In this document: piece after piece, positions 18,017-26,988 of the stretch
How the letters are laid out: every line of letters starts with the position of its first letter
Position numbering within the stretch: the first letter of the stretch is position 1
Assembly: GCA_900318835.1 (NCBI GenBank)
Contig: ONLW01000005.1
Location: forward strand, 1-64,000
Reading direction: 5' to 3'
Source of the DNA: an uncultured Bacteroidales bacterium
Lineage (GTDB): Bacteria > Bacteroidota > Bacteroidia > Bacteroidales > P3
Length of the DNA stretch: 64,000 nucleotides
Notes under the pieces: generated by a model
What the model was told of the DNA's origin: nothing
Database searches by the model: none
Seen by the model: the letters and a program-made list of their open reading frames with translations, nothing else
Position numbers and translations under genes: made by a program

Positions 18017-18636
18017 TGACTACCGAAGAGAAATACCGCCACATCCTAAGCAATCATCTGCCTGCTGCGGCGGTGGATTGGGTATATAACTATTTGAACT
18101 TCCACAAAGTCCATTTTCACATCACCCGCGAGCGGATGTCGAAGCTGGGGGATTACAGATGGCCACGTCCCGACCATACTTTCCACGAAATCAGCGTCAA
18201 CGGCGACCTCAACCCATACTTCTTCCTCTGGGTCTTCCTCCACGAGGCTGCCCATCTGGAGACGCACCTGAAATACAAAGAGGTGCAGCCCCACGGCCAT
18301 GAATGGCAGGAGGAGTATCGGCAACTGCTCATCTCCTACGCCACTTTCTTCCCTCCTGAAATTCACCCCCTTCTTAAAAAATACACACGCCGCATCCCCC
18401 TCTCCCACCCCGTCGGCAAAGAGATCGAGACAGCCCTGCACCGCTACGACCCCGACTACAACCCCGACCTCCTCACCCTCGACCAACTCTCTGTCGGCAA
18501 CCGCTTCCGCCTCATGCGCAAACCCGAGCTCATATTCGAGTCCCTCGAGAAGCGCCGCACCCGATGGCTCTGCAAAGAAATCACCTCTGGTCGGCAATAT
18601 TTGGTCCATGGTTCCGCCGAAATAATGAAATGTTAA
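18016..18636 (+). CDS. SprT-like zinc metalloprotease domain protein
   Basis: The 206-residue protein has HEAAH at residues 76-80 and a likely third ligand in PHGHEW (93-95), the SprT/Spartan-like gluzincin arrangement. A C-terminal part ends in a short basic segment with RTRWLCKEI, like the zinc-ribbon region of SprT proteins but with a single cysteine. Spartan relatives cut DNA-protein crosslinks; bacterial SprT function is not settled. I chose ATG at 18016 since upstream sequence in this frame overlaps the small lipoprotein. Confidence 0.85.
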   Translation: MTTEEKYRHILSNHLPAAAVDWVYNYLNFHKVHFHITRERMSKLGDYRWPRPDHTFHEISVNGDLNPYFFLWVFLHEAAHLETHLKYKEVQPHGHEWQEEYRQLLISYATFFPPEIHPLLKKYTRRIPLSHPVGKEIETALHRYDPDYNPDLLTLDQLSVGNRFRLMRKPELIFESLEKRRTRWLCKEITSGRQYLVHGSAEIMKC

Positions 18637-18641
18637 AAATA

Positions 18642-18670
18642 TTGCATTTCATTTTTTTTTTGTATCTTTG
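18642..18670 (+). promoter_or_regulatory. Promoter of ackA
   Basis: TTG at 18642-18644 and TATCTTTG at 18663-18670 are 18 nt apart. The ATG is at 18732. Confidence 0.65.
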
Positions 18671-18731
18671 ACCATTCAATCTTGAACCAAGAACAAACAA
18701 TAAAATATAAAAATCAAACAGTTACAATAAA

Positions 18732-19928
18732 ATGAAGATCTTAGTTTTAAACTGCGGAAGTTCATCGATTAAGTATCAATTGGTCGACATGGCCAACAAC
18801 GCCAACGTGATGGCCAAAGGTCTGCTGGAGCGTATCGGTCTGGAAATGGGCGAGTTCACCCACAAGTGGAACGGCCAGAAGCACTATGAGCAGCTGCCCA
18901 TCCCCAACCACACCGAGGGTATCAAGATTGTCCTCAAAGCCCTCACCGACGACAAGATTGGCGTCATCAAGGACCTCAAGGAGATTGGTGCCGTCGGTAA
19001 CCGAGTGGCCCACGGTGGCGAAATCTTCAAGGAGAGCTGCCTCGTCAACGACAAAGTCATTGAGCAGATTAAGAGCCTCGAACATCTGGCCCCGCTGCAC
19101 ACCCCCGGCAACCTGGCTGGTATCTACGCCATGCGTGAGGTGCTCCCCGGCGTGCCCCAGAGCGTGGTCTTCGACACCGCCTTCCACAGCACCCTGCCAC
19201 CCAAGACCTTCCTCTATGGCCTTCCCTACGAGATGTATGAGAAATACGGCATCCGCCGCTACGGCTTCCACGGCACCAGCCACAAGTTCGTTGCCGAGAA
19301 TGCCGCCAAGATGATTGGCAAAGACTGGCACGACCTGAAGATTATCTCCTGCCATCTGGGCAGCGGCGCATCCATCGCCGCCATCGATCACGGCAAGAGC
19401 TTCGACACCACCATGGGCATGACTGCCCTCGAGGGTCTTATCATGGGTTCGCGCTGCGGCGATGTCGACCCCGGCGTCCTCCTCTACCTCATGGATCAGG
19501 GCTATGACAGCAAAGCCCTCACCAAGCTACTCTACAAGCAGAGCGGTCTTATCGGCATCAGCGGTGACAAGCAGGATATGCGCGACATCCGCGCCGGCCG
19601 CGATGCTGGCGACGAGCGCGCCACCTACGCCTTCGACATGTTCGCCCTCCGCGTGAAGCGCTACATCGGCGGCTACATGGCCGAGATGGGGGGCTGCGAC
19701 CTCCTGCTCTTCACCGGCGGCATCGGCGAGAACGCCTGGTTCATGCGCCGTCCCATCCTCGAAGGTCTCGAGTGTCTCGGTATCGACATCGACTTCTCGA
19801 AAAACGACAACGTCATGGGTGAGGACATCATCCTCAGCACTCCCAAGTCGAAGATGGCCGTCGTCGTCTGCACCACCGACGAGGAGTACGTCATCGCCAG
19901 CGATACCTACAAGCTGGTCACGAAGTAG
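18732..19928 (+). CDS. ackA: Acetate kinase
   Basis: The 398-residue ASKHA-fold kinase interconverts acetyl phosphate + ADP and acetate + ATP. The N-terminal NCGSSSIKYQL, the RYGFHGTSHKFVA segment and FTGGIGENAW are all textbook AckA motifs. A phosphotransacetylase gene, often paired with it, is not adjacent. It has its own promoter and terminator. Confidence 0.97.
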   Translation: MKILVLNCGSSSIKYQLVDMANNANVMAKGLLERIGLEMGEFTHKWNGQKHYEQLPIPNHTEGIKIVLKALTDDKIGVIKDLKEIGAVGNRVAHGGEIFKESCLVNDKVIEQIKSLEHLAPLHTPGNLAGIYAMREVLPGVPQSVVFDTAFHSTLPPKTFLYGLPYEMYEKYGIRRYGFHGTSHKFVAENAAKMIGKDWHDLKIISCHLGSGASIAAIDHGKSFDTTMGMTALEGLIMGSRCGDVDPGVLLYLMDQGYDSKALTKLLYKQSGLIGISGDKQDMRDIRAGRDAGDERATYAFDMFALRVKRYIGGYMAEMGGCDLLLFTGGIGENAWFMRRPILEGLECLGIDIDFSKNDNVMGEDIILSTPKSKMAVVVCTTDEEYVIASDTYKLVTK

Positions 19929-19952
19929 CAACTGTACAGCACAAATTACGAG

Positions 19953-19982
19953 GCCGCCATGCAATAAAGCATGGCGGTTTTT
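19953..19982 (+). terminator. Rho-independent terminator after ackA
   Basis: CCGCCATGC pairs with GCATGGCGG across an AATAAA loop, then TTTTT. An ATG inside the right arm (19971) is in frame with the next gene but is unlikely to be its start. Confidence 0.85.
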
Positions 19983-19994
19983 CGTTATAATGGT

Positions 19995-21590
19995 ATGAAG
20001 AAGTTGACACTGACAATGCTCCTTCTGGTGCCAATGGTGGCAGCAATGGGGCAGAACAAGAAGAGCGAGCCGCTGTTTGAACAGGCAGTGGAGAGGAGTA
20101 TTGTGGGGCAGTATGAGGAAGCCGTGAAGCTGCTCAACAAGGCCATCGATGCCGACCCGGACTATGCCGAGGCGTGGCTGCTCCTAGCCCGACAGCACCT
20201 GATACTGGAAGAATTCGGCAAAGCCATCGAGCATTATGAGCACGCCACCACATTGCTTAAGGAAATGAAAGAGACCAAACTCGTGCAGCAGTGGTGCCGC
20301 GAGGCGCAGGAGGGTCTCCGTACTGCCCGTTGGCGCAAACACGCCGTCGAGAACCCCGTGCCCTTCCGCCCCATCAACCTCGGACCCAACGTCAACACTG
20401 AGAACGACGAATACCTGCCAGCCCTCACAGCCGACTACCGCATGCTGGTCTTCACACGCCGCATGCCACGCAACACACAGACCCAGCACGGATTGGACTT
20501 CGAAGAGGACTTCTACTACTCCGACTACGACACCATGGAGCTCGACTGGGGGCCCGCGCACCGCATGCCCGAACCCCTCAACAGCCACGGTAACGAAGGT
20601 GCCCAGACCATCTCGCACGACGGCCGCGTGGTCATCTTCACTGCCTGCGGCCGCAGCAAGGAGCCCACAGGCTGCGATATCTACATGAGTGTGAAGCAAG
20701 GTGACCGCTGGGGCAAGCCACGCAACATGGGCATCCCCGTCAACTCGCGCTACTGGGAGTCGTTCCCCTCGCTCTCCATCGACGGCTACACGCTCTATTT
20801 CGCCTCCAACCGGCCCGGTGGCTACGGCGGCACCGACATCTGGTGCTGCACTTTCGAGGAAGGCCGCTGGAGCGAACCTAAAAATCTGGGACCCAATATC
20901 AACACCAAAGGAAACGAGACGGCTCCCTACATCCACTTCGACGACAAGACACTTTACTTCGCCTCCGACGGCCACACAGGCATGGGCGGCATGGACCTTT
21001 TCTGCGCCAAGCGTCTGAGCGACAGTACCTGGGGCGAAGTCAAGAACCTGGGGTACCCCATCAACACCACGGGTGAGGAGAACAACCTCATCGTGGCTCC
21101 CGACGGCCGCACGGCCATCTTCTCCTCCGACCGTTTCGGTGGCTATGGCAAGCAGGACCTCTACTCCTTCGTCATGCCTGCTCCCGTGCGACCGGAGCGC
21201 ATCACCTTCATCGACCCGGTGATACAAGCCGAGAACCTGCTGACCCTGGGTGACACGGTGACCTTGCGCAACATACATTTCCTCACCGCCAGTGCCGAAC
21301 TCTACGAAGCCTCGAAGGCCGGCCTCGACCGTCTGGCCGAAGCCCTGCAACGCCATCCGAAGTTGCGCCTCGAGGTGGGGGGACACACCGACAACGTGGG
21401 CAAAGACGAGGACAACCTCGTCCTCAGCGAGCGCCGCGCCAAGGCCGTCTACGACTACCTCATCCTTAGAGGGGTAAATCCCGAACGCCTCACCTACCGA
21501 GGCTATGGCGAGACCCGTCCCATCGCCACCAACGACACCCCCGAAGGCCGCGCCAAAAACCGCCGCACCACCCTAACTCCCTTGAAATAG
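19995..21590 (+). CDS. TPR / PD40 propeller / OmpA-domain envelope protein
   Basis: The 531-residue protein has a signal peptide (about 1-18), TPR helices (about 20-110), a PD40 (WD40-like) beta-propeller (about 120-390, with SIDGYTLYFASNRPGG-type blades) and a C-terminal OmpA peptidoglycan-binding domain (about 420-531, GGHTDNVG). The order resembles PorE of the type IX secretion system, although no regulatory carboxypeptidase-like domain or lipobox is seen. I chose ATG at 19995 because the earlier in-frame ATG sits in the ackA terminator. Confidence 0.88.
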   Translation: MKKLTLTMLLLVPMVAAMGQNKKSEPLFEQAVERSIVGQYEEAVKLLNKAIDADPDYAEAWLLLARQHLILEEFGKAIEHYEHATTLLKEMKETKLVQQWCREAQEGLRTARWRKHAVENPVPFRPINLGPNVNTENDEYLPALTADYRMLVFTRRMPRNTQTQHGLDFEEDFYYSDYDTMELDWGPAHRMPEPLNSHGNEGAQTISHDGRVVIFTACGRSKEPTGCDIYMSVKQGDRWGKPRNMGIPVNSRYWESFPSLSIDGYTLYFASNRPGGYGGTDIWCCTFEEGRWSEPKNLGPNINTKGNETAPYIHFDDKTLYFASDGHTGMGGMDLFCAKRLSDSTWGEVKNLGYPINTTGEENNLIVAPDGRTAIFSSDRFGGYGKQDLYSFVMPAPVRPERITFIDPVIQAENLLTLGDTVTLRNIHFLTASAELYEASKAGLDRLAEALQRHPKLRLEVGGHTDNVGKDEDNLVLSERRAKAVYDYLILRGVNPERLTYRGYGETRPIATNDTPEGRAKNRRTTLTPLK

Positions 21591-21698
21591 GTATTTTAAA
21601 CAACATTTCAACGATAGCGCATCGTCGAAGTAACGTCGGGAAAAGCTATCGGATAGATTTTGTATTGCCCTCGGACAATAAAAAAAATACGCGCGCGT

Positions 21699-21706
21699 TA
21701 TCTTTG
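21699..21706 (+). promoter_or_regulatory. Possible -7 box directly before the sirtuin gene
   Basis: TATCTTTG at 21699-21706 ends two bases before the ATG at 21709. If used, the transcript would be leaderless or nearly so. No good -33 motif is visible. Confidence 0.4.
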
Positions 21707-21708
21707 AT

Positions 21709-22392
21709 ATGAAAAAAATAGTGGTTTTGTCCGGCGCGGGCATCAGCGCCGAAAGTGGCATCTCGACCTTCCGCGACTCCGACGGGCTGTGGGAGCACTA
21801 CCGCGTGGAAGATGTGGCCACACACGAGGCCTATGAGCGCAATCCCGAATTGGTGCTCAACTTCTACAACGAGCGTCGCCGACAGCTTTTCAAGGCGCAG
21901 CCCAACGAGGCCCACCGACAGCTGGTGCGCTTGGAAGAAAAATATGACGTACAGATTGTTACGCAGAACATCGACGACCTGCACGAGCGTGCGGGTTCAA
22001 GTCATGTGCTGCACTTGCACGGCGAACTGACCAAAGGGCGCTCCGACCGCAACCCCGACCTCATCGTCGAAGTAGGCGACAAAGATATCAAGCTGGGCGA
22101 CAAGGCCCCCGACGGCACGCAGCTGCGGCCTCACATCGTTTGGTTCGGCGAGGCGGTGCCCAACATCAAGCCCGCCGCGGAGCTCTGTGAACAATGCGAC
22201 ATCTTCATCGTTGTCGGCACCTCAATGGCTGTCTACCCTGCTGCAGGCCTTATCCACTACGTGCAGCGCGGTGTGCCGTGCTACGTGGTCGACCCCAAGG
22301 AGGTGCCCGTGAGCCACCCCGTGACATTCATCAAAGAGGTGGCCACCGAGGGTGTTACACAATTAGTCAATCAACTTTTAAACGAACAATGA
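21709..22392 (+). CDS. SIR2 family NAD-dependent protein deacylase
   Basis: The 227-residue sirtuin removes acyl groups from lysines using NAD+. NAD-binding motifs are GAGISAESGISTFR (about 9-22), TQNIDDLHERAG, and the catalytic histidine in LHLHGEL. The four zinc-binding cysteines common in sirtuins are missing: the segment after HGEL has none. The rest, including RPHIVWFGEAVP, is intact. It starts a run of five genes ending with fabD, and its stop overlaps the next ATG. Confidence 0.92.
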   Translation: MKKIVVLSGAGISAESGISTFRDSDGLWEHYRVEDVATHEAYERNPELVLNFYNERRRQLFKAQPNEAHRQLVRLEEKYDVQIVTQNIDDLHERAGSSHVLHLHGELTKGRSDRNPDLIVEVGDKDIKLGDKAPDGTQLRPHIVWFGEAVPNIKPAAELCEQCDIFIVVGTSMAVYPAAGLIHYVQRGVPCYVVDPKEVPVSHPVTFIKEVATEGVTQLVNQLLNEQ

Positions 22393-22916
22393 AATACCTA
22401 CTGTTAGCTTTGGCCATCTTGGCCGCCTTTGCCCTTGCGGGCGCGATTTTCTACCTATTGGTGAAACGATACTTTGACAACCAACAGAAAGAGCGTCTGC
22501 TACAAATGAAAATCGACGAACGCCGCGAAGCCCTTAAGGTAGTGGCACCCATCCGTCTGCAGGCCTACGAACGCATGGCGCTGTTTCTTGAGCGCATCTC
22601 GCCCGACAGCCTGGTGCTACGCTGCTACCAGCCCGGCATGGACCTCAAGCTGCTGCAAGGCGTGATGACCAAAAACATTCGCGACGAGTGGGAGCACAAC
22701 CTCTCGCAGCAGGTCTACCTTGCCCCTGCCACTTGGGCTCGTATCCGCGAGGCAAAGGATGAAATGGTCAATCTGGTGAATTCCAGCGCCGTAACTCTCA
22801 CCGACACCGACGACCCAACGCGTCTGGCAGCCTCCATCTTCGCCTCGGCGGCCAAGCACCTACCCACCGACAACGCGCTCGAGGATCTGCATAAGGAGAT
22901 TAACGAATTGTTTTGA
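22389..22916 (+). CDS. DUF7935-like membrane-anchored protein
   Basis: The 175-residue protein has one N-terminal membrane helix (about 2-24), a charged segment and a helical cytoplasmic part with RLQAYERMALFLERI, a pattern I associate with the Bacteroidota family DUF7935. Function is unknown. ATG at 22389 overlaps the sirtuin stop (ATGA); a longer upstream reading in this frame runs through the sirtuin gene and is not a start. Confidence 0.8.
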   Translation: MKYLLLALAILAAFALAGAIFYLLVKRYFDNQQKERLLQMKIDERREALKVVAPIRLQAYERMALFLERISPDSLVLRCYQPGMDLKLLQGVMTKNIRDEWEHNLSQQVYLAPATWARIREAKDEMVNLVNSSAVTLTDTDDPTRLAASIFASAAKHLPTDNALEDLHKEINELF

Positions 22917-22918
22917 CA

Positions 22919-24697
22919 ATGAAACAATTTCTAGTATTCCTAGTTGAACTAGTGTTACTAGTACTACTAGCTACGACTAGCGGTTGTGCGCGTCCGGGCT
23001 ACCCCACCGGCGGCCCCAAGGACGAGGAGCCGCCTGTGGCCCTCGGATGCAAGCCCGCCAACGAGAGCCGTAACTTCAATGCGAAGGAGTTCTATATCCA
23101 GTTCGACGAGTATGTGGTGCTGAAGAATGCCTCGGAGAATGTGCTGGTGTCACCTCCCATGAAACAAAAGCCCGAGTTCACCACCAAAGGCAAGGGCGTG
23201 CTGGTGAAAATCAACGACACCCTGCAGGCCAACACCACCTACCTCTTCCAGTTCAAGGAGGCCATCGCCGACTTCACCGAGGGGAACCTGCTGCCCAGCT
23301 ACGAGTATGTCTTCTCCACCGGCGCGGACATGGATACCATGAGTCTCAATGGGCAGGTGATTGACGCCCGTAGCGGCAATCCCCGGAAAGAGACGGTGAC
23401 CGTGATGGCCTACAAAGACCCCGAAAGCGATGTCGTCGCTTTAGACGACACCATCGCCACCTTTGTCCAGCCCGACTTCGTGACCCGATGCGACAAGGAG
23501 GGCCATTTTGCCTTCCACTATATCCCCGAAGGCAGCTACCGCCTGGTGGCCCTTGAGGACAAGAATCGCAACCTGCGTGTCGACGTGGCCGATGCCGTGG
23601 CATGGGACACGGCTTTTTTCAAGGCTCATCCCATCCCCGACAGTACTCAAGCAATCAAGCAATCAAGCAATCAAACAATCACCCTCTTTCTCTCTCAGCC
23701 CGACAACACAAAGCAACGCATCACCAAGAGCGGGTTCGCCGAAAAAGGCCGCATTGTCGTTGCCACCCAGCTGCCATTGGAACGTCCCACCATTGAAGGC
23801 CTCGAGGCCGAGTGGCGCCTCAACAGCCGTCGCGACACCCTGACATTGTGGTGCATCGACGCCAAGCTTGACTCCGCCCGCTTCGTCGTCAGCGATCCTT
23901 CGGGCATTCAGGACACCCTGAAACTACGCTATACTCAAAAGATCAAAGGCGGACGGCGCAAAGTGGGTGCCAACGAGAGCAAAACACCCCTGATGAAAGC
24001 CCTCTGCGACGGCAACAAAGCCTACTATGACGACTTGAAGCTGGCTTTCACCAACCCTATCGTTTCATCACCCGACTCGTCTGTAAAGACGCAGCCTGCC
24101 GCGTCTCCAGCACCGCAAGCCGAGGTGATGCTGATGAAAGACAGCACCGTAAGATACTATCCCATCACGGTGGACAGCACCGGCCTCATCGCGCGTATTG
24201 AGGCCAGCCTTAAATCGGGCGAGAAATACCATGTACATATCGCCGACAGCCTTTTCACCGACCTCTATGGCAACTTCAGCGACAGCCTCTCTTTCGACCT
24301 CACGCCCAAGGACTACGGCATCCTCAGCATTGACATCGAAAACCTCATGGAATTCCCTTTGGTCATCGAAGTGCTTGATAAACGCGACACCGTGATACAA
24401 CAGCAAGTGATTGCCTCCTCGGGAAAATTGAGATTTACCCACCTGCCTAGTGGCGACTACCGCCTGCGTGCCGTCATCGACCGCAACGGCGACGGCCGCT
24501 GGACCCCCGGCGACTACCGCCAGCAGCGCCTTCCCGAAAAGTCAGTCTTTTTCGAGAAAACACTCAATCTCCGCGAAAAATGGGAGATGGAAGAAACGTG
24601 GGTAGTGAAGAAAAGAGAACAAATGGAAACAATGACTCTGAAGCCATTGAAAGAAATTTCGCCCGAAGGAATCAAGTTTCCAACGATGGAGAGATAG
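22919..24697 (+). CDS. Ig-like domain lipoprotein
   Basis: The 592-residue product starts with a lipoprotein signal whose lipobox ends TSGC, followed by ARPGYPTGGPKDEEPP, a start shared by a widespread Bacteroidota lipoprotein family. A Big_5/SbsA-type Ig-like domain (about 35-135) follows, then beta-rich segments. It is probably an outer membrane-anchored envelope protein of unknown role. Two oddities lie inside: CTAG tetramers recur every 9-10 nt through the signal peptide codons (22931-22980), and an 8-bp array at 23648-23683 encodes QAIKQSSNQTI. Confidence 0.85.
   Translation: MKQFLVFLVELVLLVLLATTSGCARPGYPTGGPKDEEPPVALGCKPANESRNFNAKEFYIQFDEYVVLKNASENVLVSPPMKQKPEFTTKGKGVLVKINDTLQANTTYLFQFKEAIADFTEGNLLPSYEYVFSTGADMDTMSLNGQVIDARSGNPRKETVTVMAYKDPESDVVALDDTIATFVQPDFVTRCDKEGHFAFHYIPEGSYRLVALEDKNRNLRVDVADAVAWDTAFFKAHPIPDSTQAIKQSSNQTITLFLSQPDNTKQRITKSGFAEKGRIVVATQLPLERPTIEGLEAEWRLNSRRDTLTLWCIDAKLDSARFVVSDPSGIQDTLKLRYTQKIKGGRRKVGANESKTPLMKALCDGNKAYYDDLKLAFTNPIVSSPDSSVKTQPAASPAPQAEVMLMKDSTVRYYPITVDSTGLIARIEASLKSGEKYHVHIADSLFTDLYGNFSDSLSFDLTPKDYGILSIDIENLMEFPLVIEVLDKRDTVIQQQVIASSGKLRFTHLPSGDYRLRAVIDRNGDGRWTPGDYRQQRLPEKSVFFEKTLNLREKWEMEETWVVKKREQMETMTLKPLKEISPEGIKFPTMER
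22931..22980 (+). repeat. CTAG array with 9-nt period in a signal peptide
   Basis: CTAG occurs at 22931, 22940, 22949, 22958, 22967 and 22977, almost exactly every three codons, so leucine is read as CTA again and again. Confidence 0.85.
23648..23683 (+). repeat. 8-bp CAAGCAAT array inside a gene
   Basis: Four degenerate copies of an 8-bp unit lie in frame in the Ig-like lipoprotein gene. A close relative lies in the giant adhesin gene at 53802-53836. Confidence 0.85.
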
Positions 24698-24700
24698 CCC

Positions 24701-26059
24701 ATGACCATGCAGAAGAAGCTACTGTCCGGACTCTTCTGGGTATTGCTGGCCAACCTACTGGTAAAGCCCTTCTGGATTCTCGGCGTCGAAGTAGGCGTGC
24801 AGAACGCCGTCGGCAACGAGATGTACGGCTTCTATTTCTCCATTTTCAACCTCAGCTACATCCTCAACATCCTGCTCGACCTGGGCATCACCAACTTCAA
24901 CACGCGCAACATTGCGCAACATCCGCAACTTATCACTAAACATCTCTCCGGCATCCTCGGCATCAAAGTGTGCCTACTGGGGCTCTATCTGGTGGTGACC
25001 TTCACCGTAGGGGCCCTGATGGGCTACGGCAGCGAGGAGTTCTACCTGCTGGCGTGGCTCTCATTGTGCCAGTTTCTCAACTCGCTCATCCTCTATCTGC
25101 GCAGCAATTTCGAAGGACTGCTGCTCTTCAAATGGGACAGTCTCTTCTCGGTGCTCGACCGCGTGCTGATGATTCTCATCTGCGGCTGCCTACTGTGGAG
25201 TCCCCTGCGCGAAGAATTCAATATCTATTGGTTTGTCTATGCACAGGCGATTGCCTACGGGTTGACCGCATTGCTGGCCTTCGCCGTCATCGCGAGCAAG
25301 GCGAAGTTCAGCCGCCTCAGGTGGGACTGGCGTTTCTTCCTGGTTATCCTCAAGAAAAGCGCCCCCTTTGCCCTACTGGTACTGCTGATGGCAAGCTATA
25401 ACCGAATTGACCCCATCCTACTGCGGAAGTTGGCAAGCAATGCTGATGCCGGTATCTATGCCGGTGCCTTCCGATTGCTCGACGCCCTCACCATGGTGGC
25501 CTATCTCGTCAGTGTGCCACTACTGCCCATCTTCTCCAGACTCTGCAAGGAGATGAAACCCGTCACCTTTCACCTTTCACCTTTCACCTCTCACCTTTCA
25601 GACATCCTCCGCCTCGTCTTCTGGCCCATGATGCTCTTCGCCGTGGGCGTGTCGGTGGCCTGCGCCGTGTGGGCCGAACCAATCATGCAGCTGCTCTACC
25701 ACAACAACTTCACCCCATACGTGCCGGTGTTCCGTGTGATCATCTTCGGCATCATCCCCATCAGCATCACTTACATCTTCGGCACACTACTCACCGCCGG
25801 TGGTTACCTGCGCCAGTTGAACATCTTCGCCGCCTCAACGCTGCTGCTCAACATAGTAGTTAATCTATTGCTTATCCCCTACTTCGGTGCCACAGGTTCC
25901 GCCTGGGCCTCCCTCACCGCCCAGAGTTTCATGGCCATTACACAACTCCTACTGGCCATCCGCCTCTTCCGGCTGCCCCTGAAGGCATTTCTTCCACCAT
26001 CGCCACACAATATTTATAAAAATTTATCGTTATTATTGAAACATCAAACTAAAGAATAA
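24701..26059 (+). CDS. Oligosaccharide flippase family (MATE/Wzx-like) membrane protein
   Basis: The 452-residue protein has 12-14 predicted membrane helices and the overall look of polysaccharide biosynthesis (Wzx/RfbX) flippases: an early EVGVQNAVGNEMYGFYF loop, the YNRIDPILL segment in helix 7 and paired C-terminal helices. It may flip lipid-linked sugars or another lipid. It lies 3 nt after the lipoprotein gene and 3 nt before fabD. A heptamer array at 25564-25601 encodes TFHLSPFTSHLS in a loop. ATG at 24707 is an alternative start. Confidence 0.85.
   Translation: MTMQKKLLSGLFWVLLANLLVKPFWILGVEVGVQNAVGNEMYGFYFSIFNLSYILNILLDLGITNFNTRNIAQHPQLITKHLSGILGIKVCLLGLYLVVTFTVGALMGYGSEEFYLLAWLSLCQFLNSLILYLRSNFEGLLLFKWDSLFSVLDRVLMILICGCLLWSPLREEFNIYWFVYAQAIAYGLTALLAFAVIASKAKFSRLRWDWRFFLVILKKSAPFALLVLLMASYNRIDPILLRKLASNADAGIYAGAFRLLDALTMVAYLVSVPLLPIFSRLCKEMKPVTFHLSPFTSHLSDILRLVFWPMMLFAVGVSVACAVWAEPIMQLLYHNNFTPYVPVFRVIIFGIIPISITYIFGTLLTAGGYLRQLNIFAASTLLLNIVVNLLLIPYFGATGSAWASLTAQSFMAITQLLLAIRLFRLPLKAFLPPSPHNIYKNLSLLLKHQTKE
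25564..25601 (+). repeat. TTTCACC heptamer array inside the flippase gene
   Basis: Five copies of a 7-bp unit (one variant) are translated in frame as a serine/threonine/histidine-rich loop. Confidence 0.85.
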
Positions 26060-26062
26060 AAA

Positions 26063-26941
26063 ATGAAAGCATACGTTTTCCCTGGACAGGGAGCCCAGTT
26101 TGTGGGCATGGGAAAGAATCTCTATGACGGCAACAAAGAATGCCGCGCCATGTTTGAGAAAGCCAACGAGATTATCGGCTTCCGCATCACCGACCTGATG
26201 TTCGCCGGCACGCCGGAGGACCTGAAGCAGACCAAGGTGACACAACCCGCCATCTTCCTCCACAGCGTCATTCTGGCCAAATATATGGGTGAGAACTTCA
26301 AGCCCGACATGGTGGGAGGCCACTCGCTCGGTGAGTTCTCGGCTTTGGTTGCCGCCGGTGCCATGAGCTTCGAGGACGGCCTTCGCCTGGTCATCGCCCG
26401 CGCCAATGCCATGCAGAAATGTTGCGAGAAGACACCTTCGACCATGGCCGCCGTGCTGAAACTCGACGACAAGACCGTCGAGGACATATGTGCCTCGATT
26501 GACGGCGAGGTCGTCGTGCCCGCCAACTACAACTGCCCCGGCCAATTGGTCATCAGCGGCACAAACGAAGGTGTGGCTCGTGCCTGCGAGAAAGTGAAAG
26601 AGGTAAAGGGTAAAGCCCTGCCGCTGGCAGTGGGTGGCGCCTTCCACAGCCCCCTGATGGAGCCTGCCCGCGTGGAGCTGGCCGAAGCCATTGAGCGTAC
26701 CGAGTTCCACAAACCCGTCTGCCCCGTCTACCAGAATGTCGACGCACAGCCACATAGCGACCCCGCCGAGATTAAGAAGAACCTCCTCATGCAGCTCACC
26801 TCGCCCGTCCGCTGGACCTACACCGTGCAGAACATGCTCAAAGACGGCGCCGATGAGTTCATCGAGGTCGGCCCCGGCACCGCCCTGCAAGGCATGGTGA
26901 AACGTGTCAATCCCGACGCCAACGCCCACTCAGCAGAATAA
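26063..26941 (+). CDS. fabD: Malonyl-CoA:ACP transacylase
   Basis: The 292-residue enzyme loads malonyl groups onto acyl carrier protein for fatty acid synthesis. FPGQGAQFVGMG opens the protein, the nucleophile serine is in GGHSLGEFSAL, and GAFHSPLM holds the catalytic histidine. It ends the sirtuin-fabD run and is followed by a strong bidirectional terminator. No other fab genes lie nearby. Confidence 0.96.
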   Translation: MKAYVFPGQGAQFVGMGKNLYDGNKECRAMFEKANEIIGFRITDLMFAGTPEDLKQTKVTQPAIFLHSVILAKYMGENFKPDMVGGHSLGEFSALVAAGAMSFEDGLRLVIARANAMQKCCEKTPSTMAAVLKLDDKTVEDICASIDGEVVVPANYNCPGQLVISGTNEGVARACEKVKEVKGKALPLAVGGAFHSPLMEPARVELAEAIERTEFHKPVCPVYQNVDAQPHSDPAEIKKNLLMQLTSPVRWTYTVQNMLKDGADEFIEVGPGTALQGMVKRVNPDANAHSAE

Positions 26942-26960
26942 TCGGCGGAATAAAATGAAT

Positions 26961-26988
26961 AAAGGCCAAGATTCACATCTTGGCCTTT
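26961..26988. terminator. Bidirectional terminator between fabD and the thioesterase gene
   Basis: A perfect 12-bp stem (26961-26972 with 26977-26988) and TCAC loop serves both convergent genes. The stop codon of the minus-strand gene (26973-26975) lies in the loop. Confidence 0.85.

Noticed and set aside
19971..19994. Upstream ATG for the OmpA-domain protein
   Set aside because: It lies in the right arm of the ackA terminator and would add residues before an otherwise normal signal peptide.
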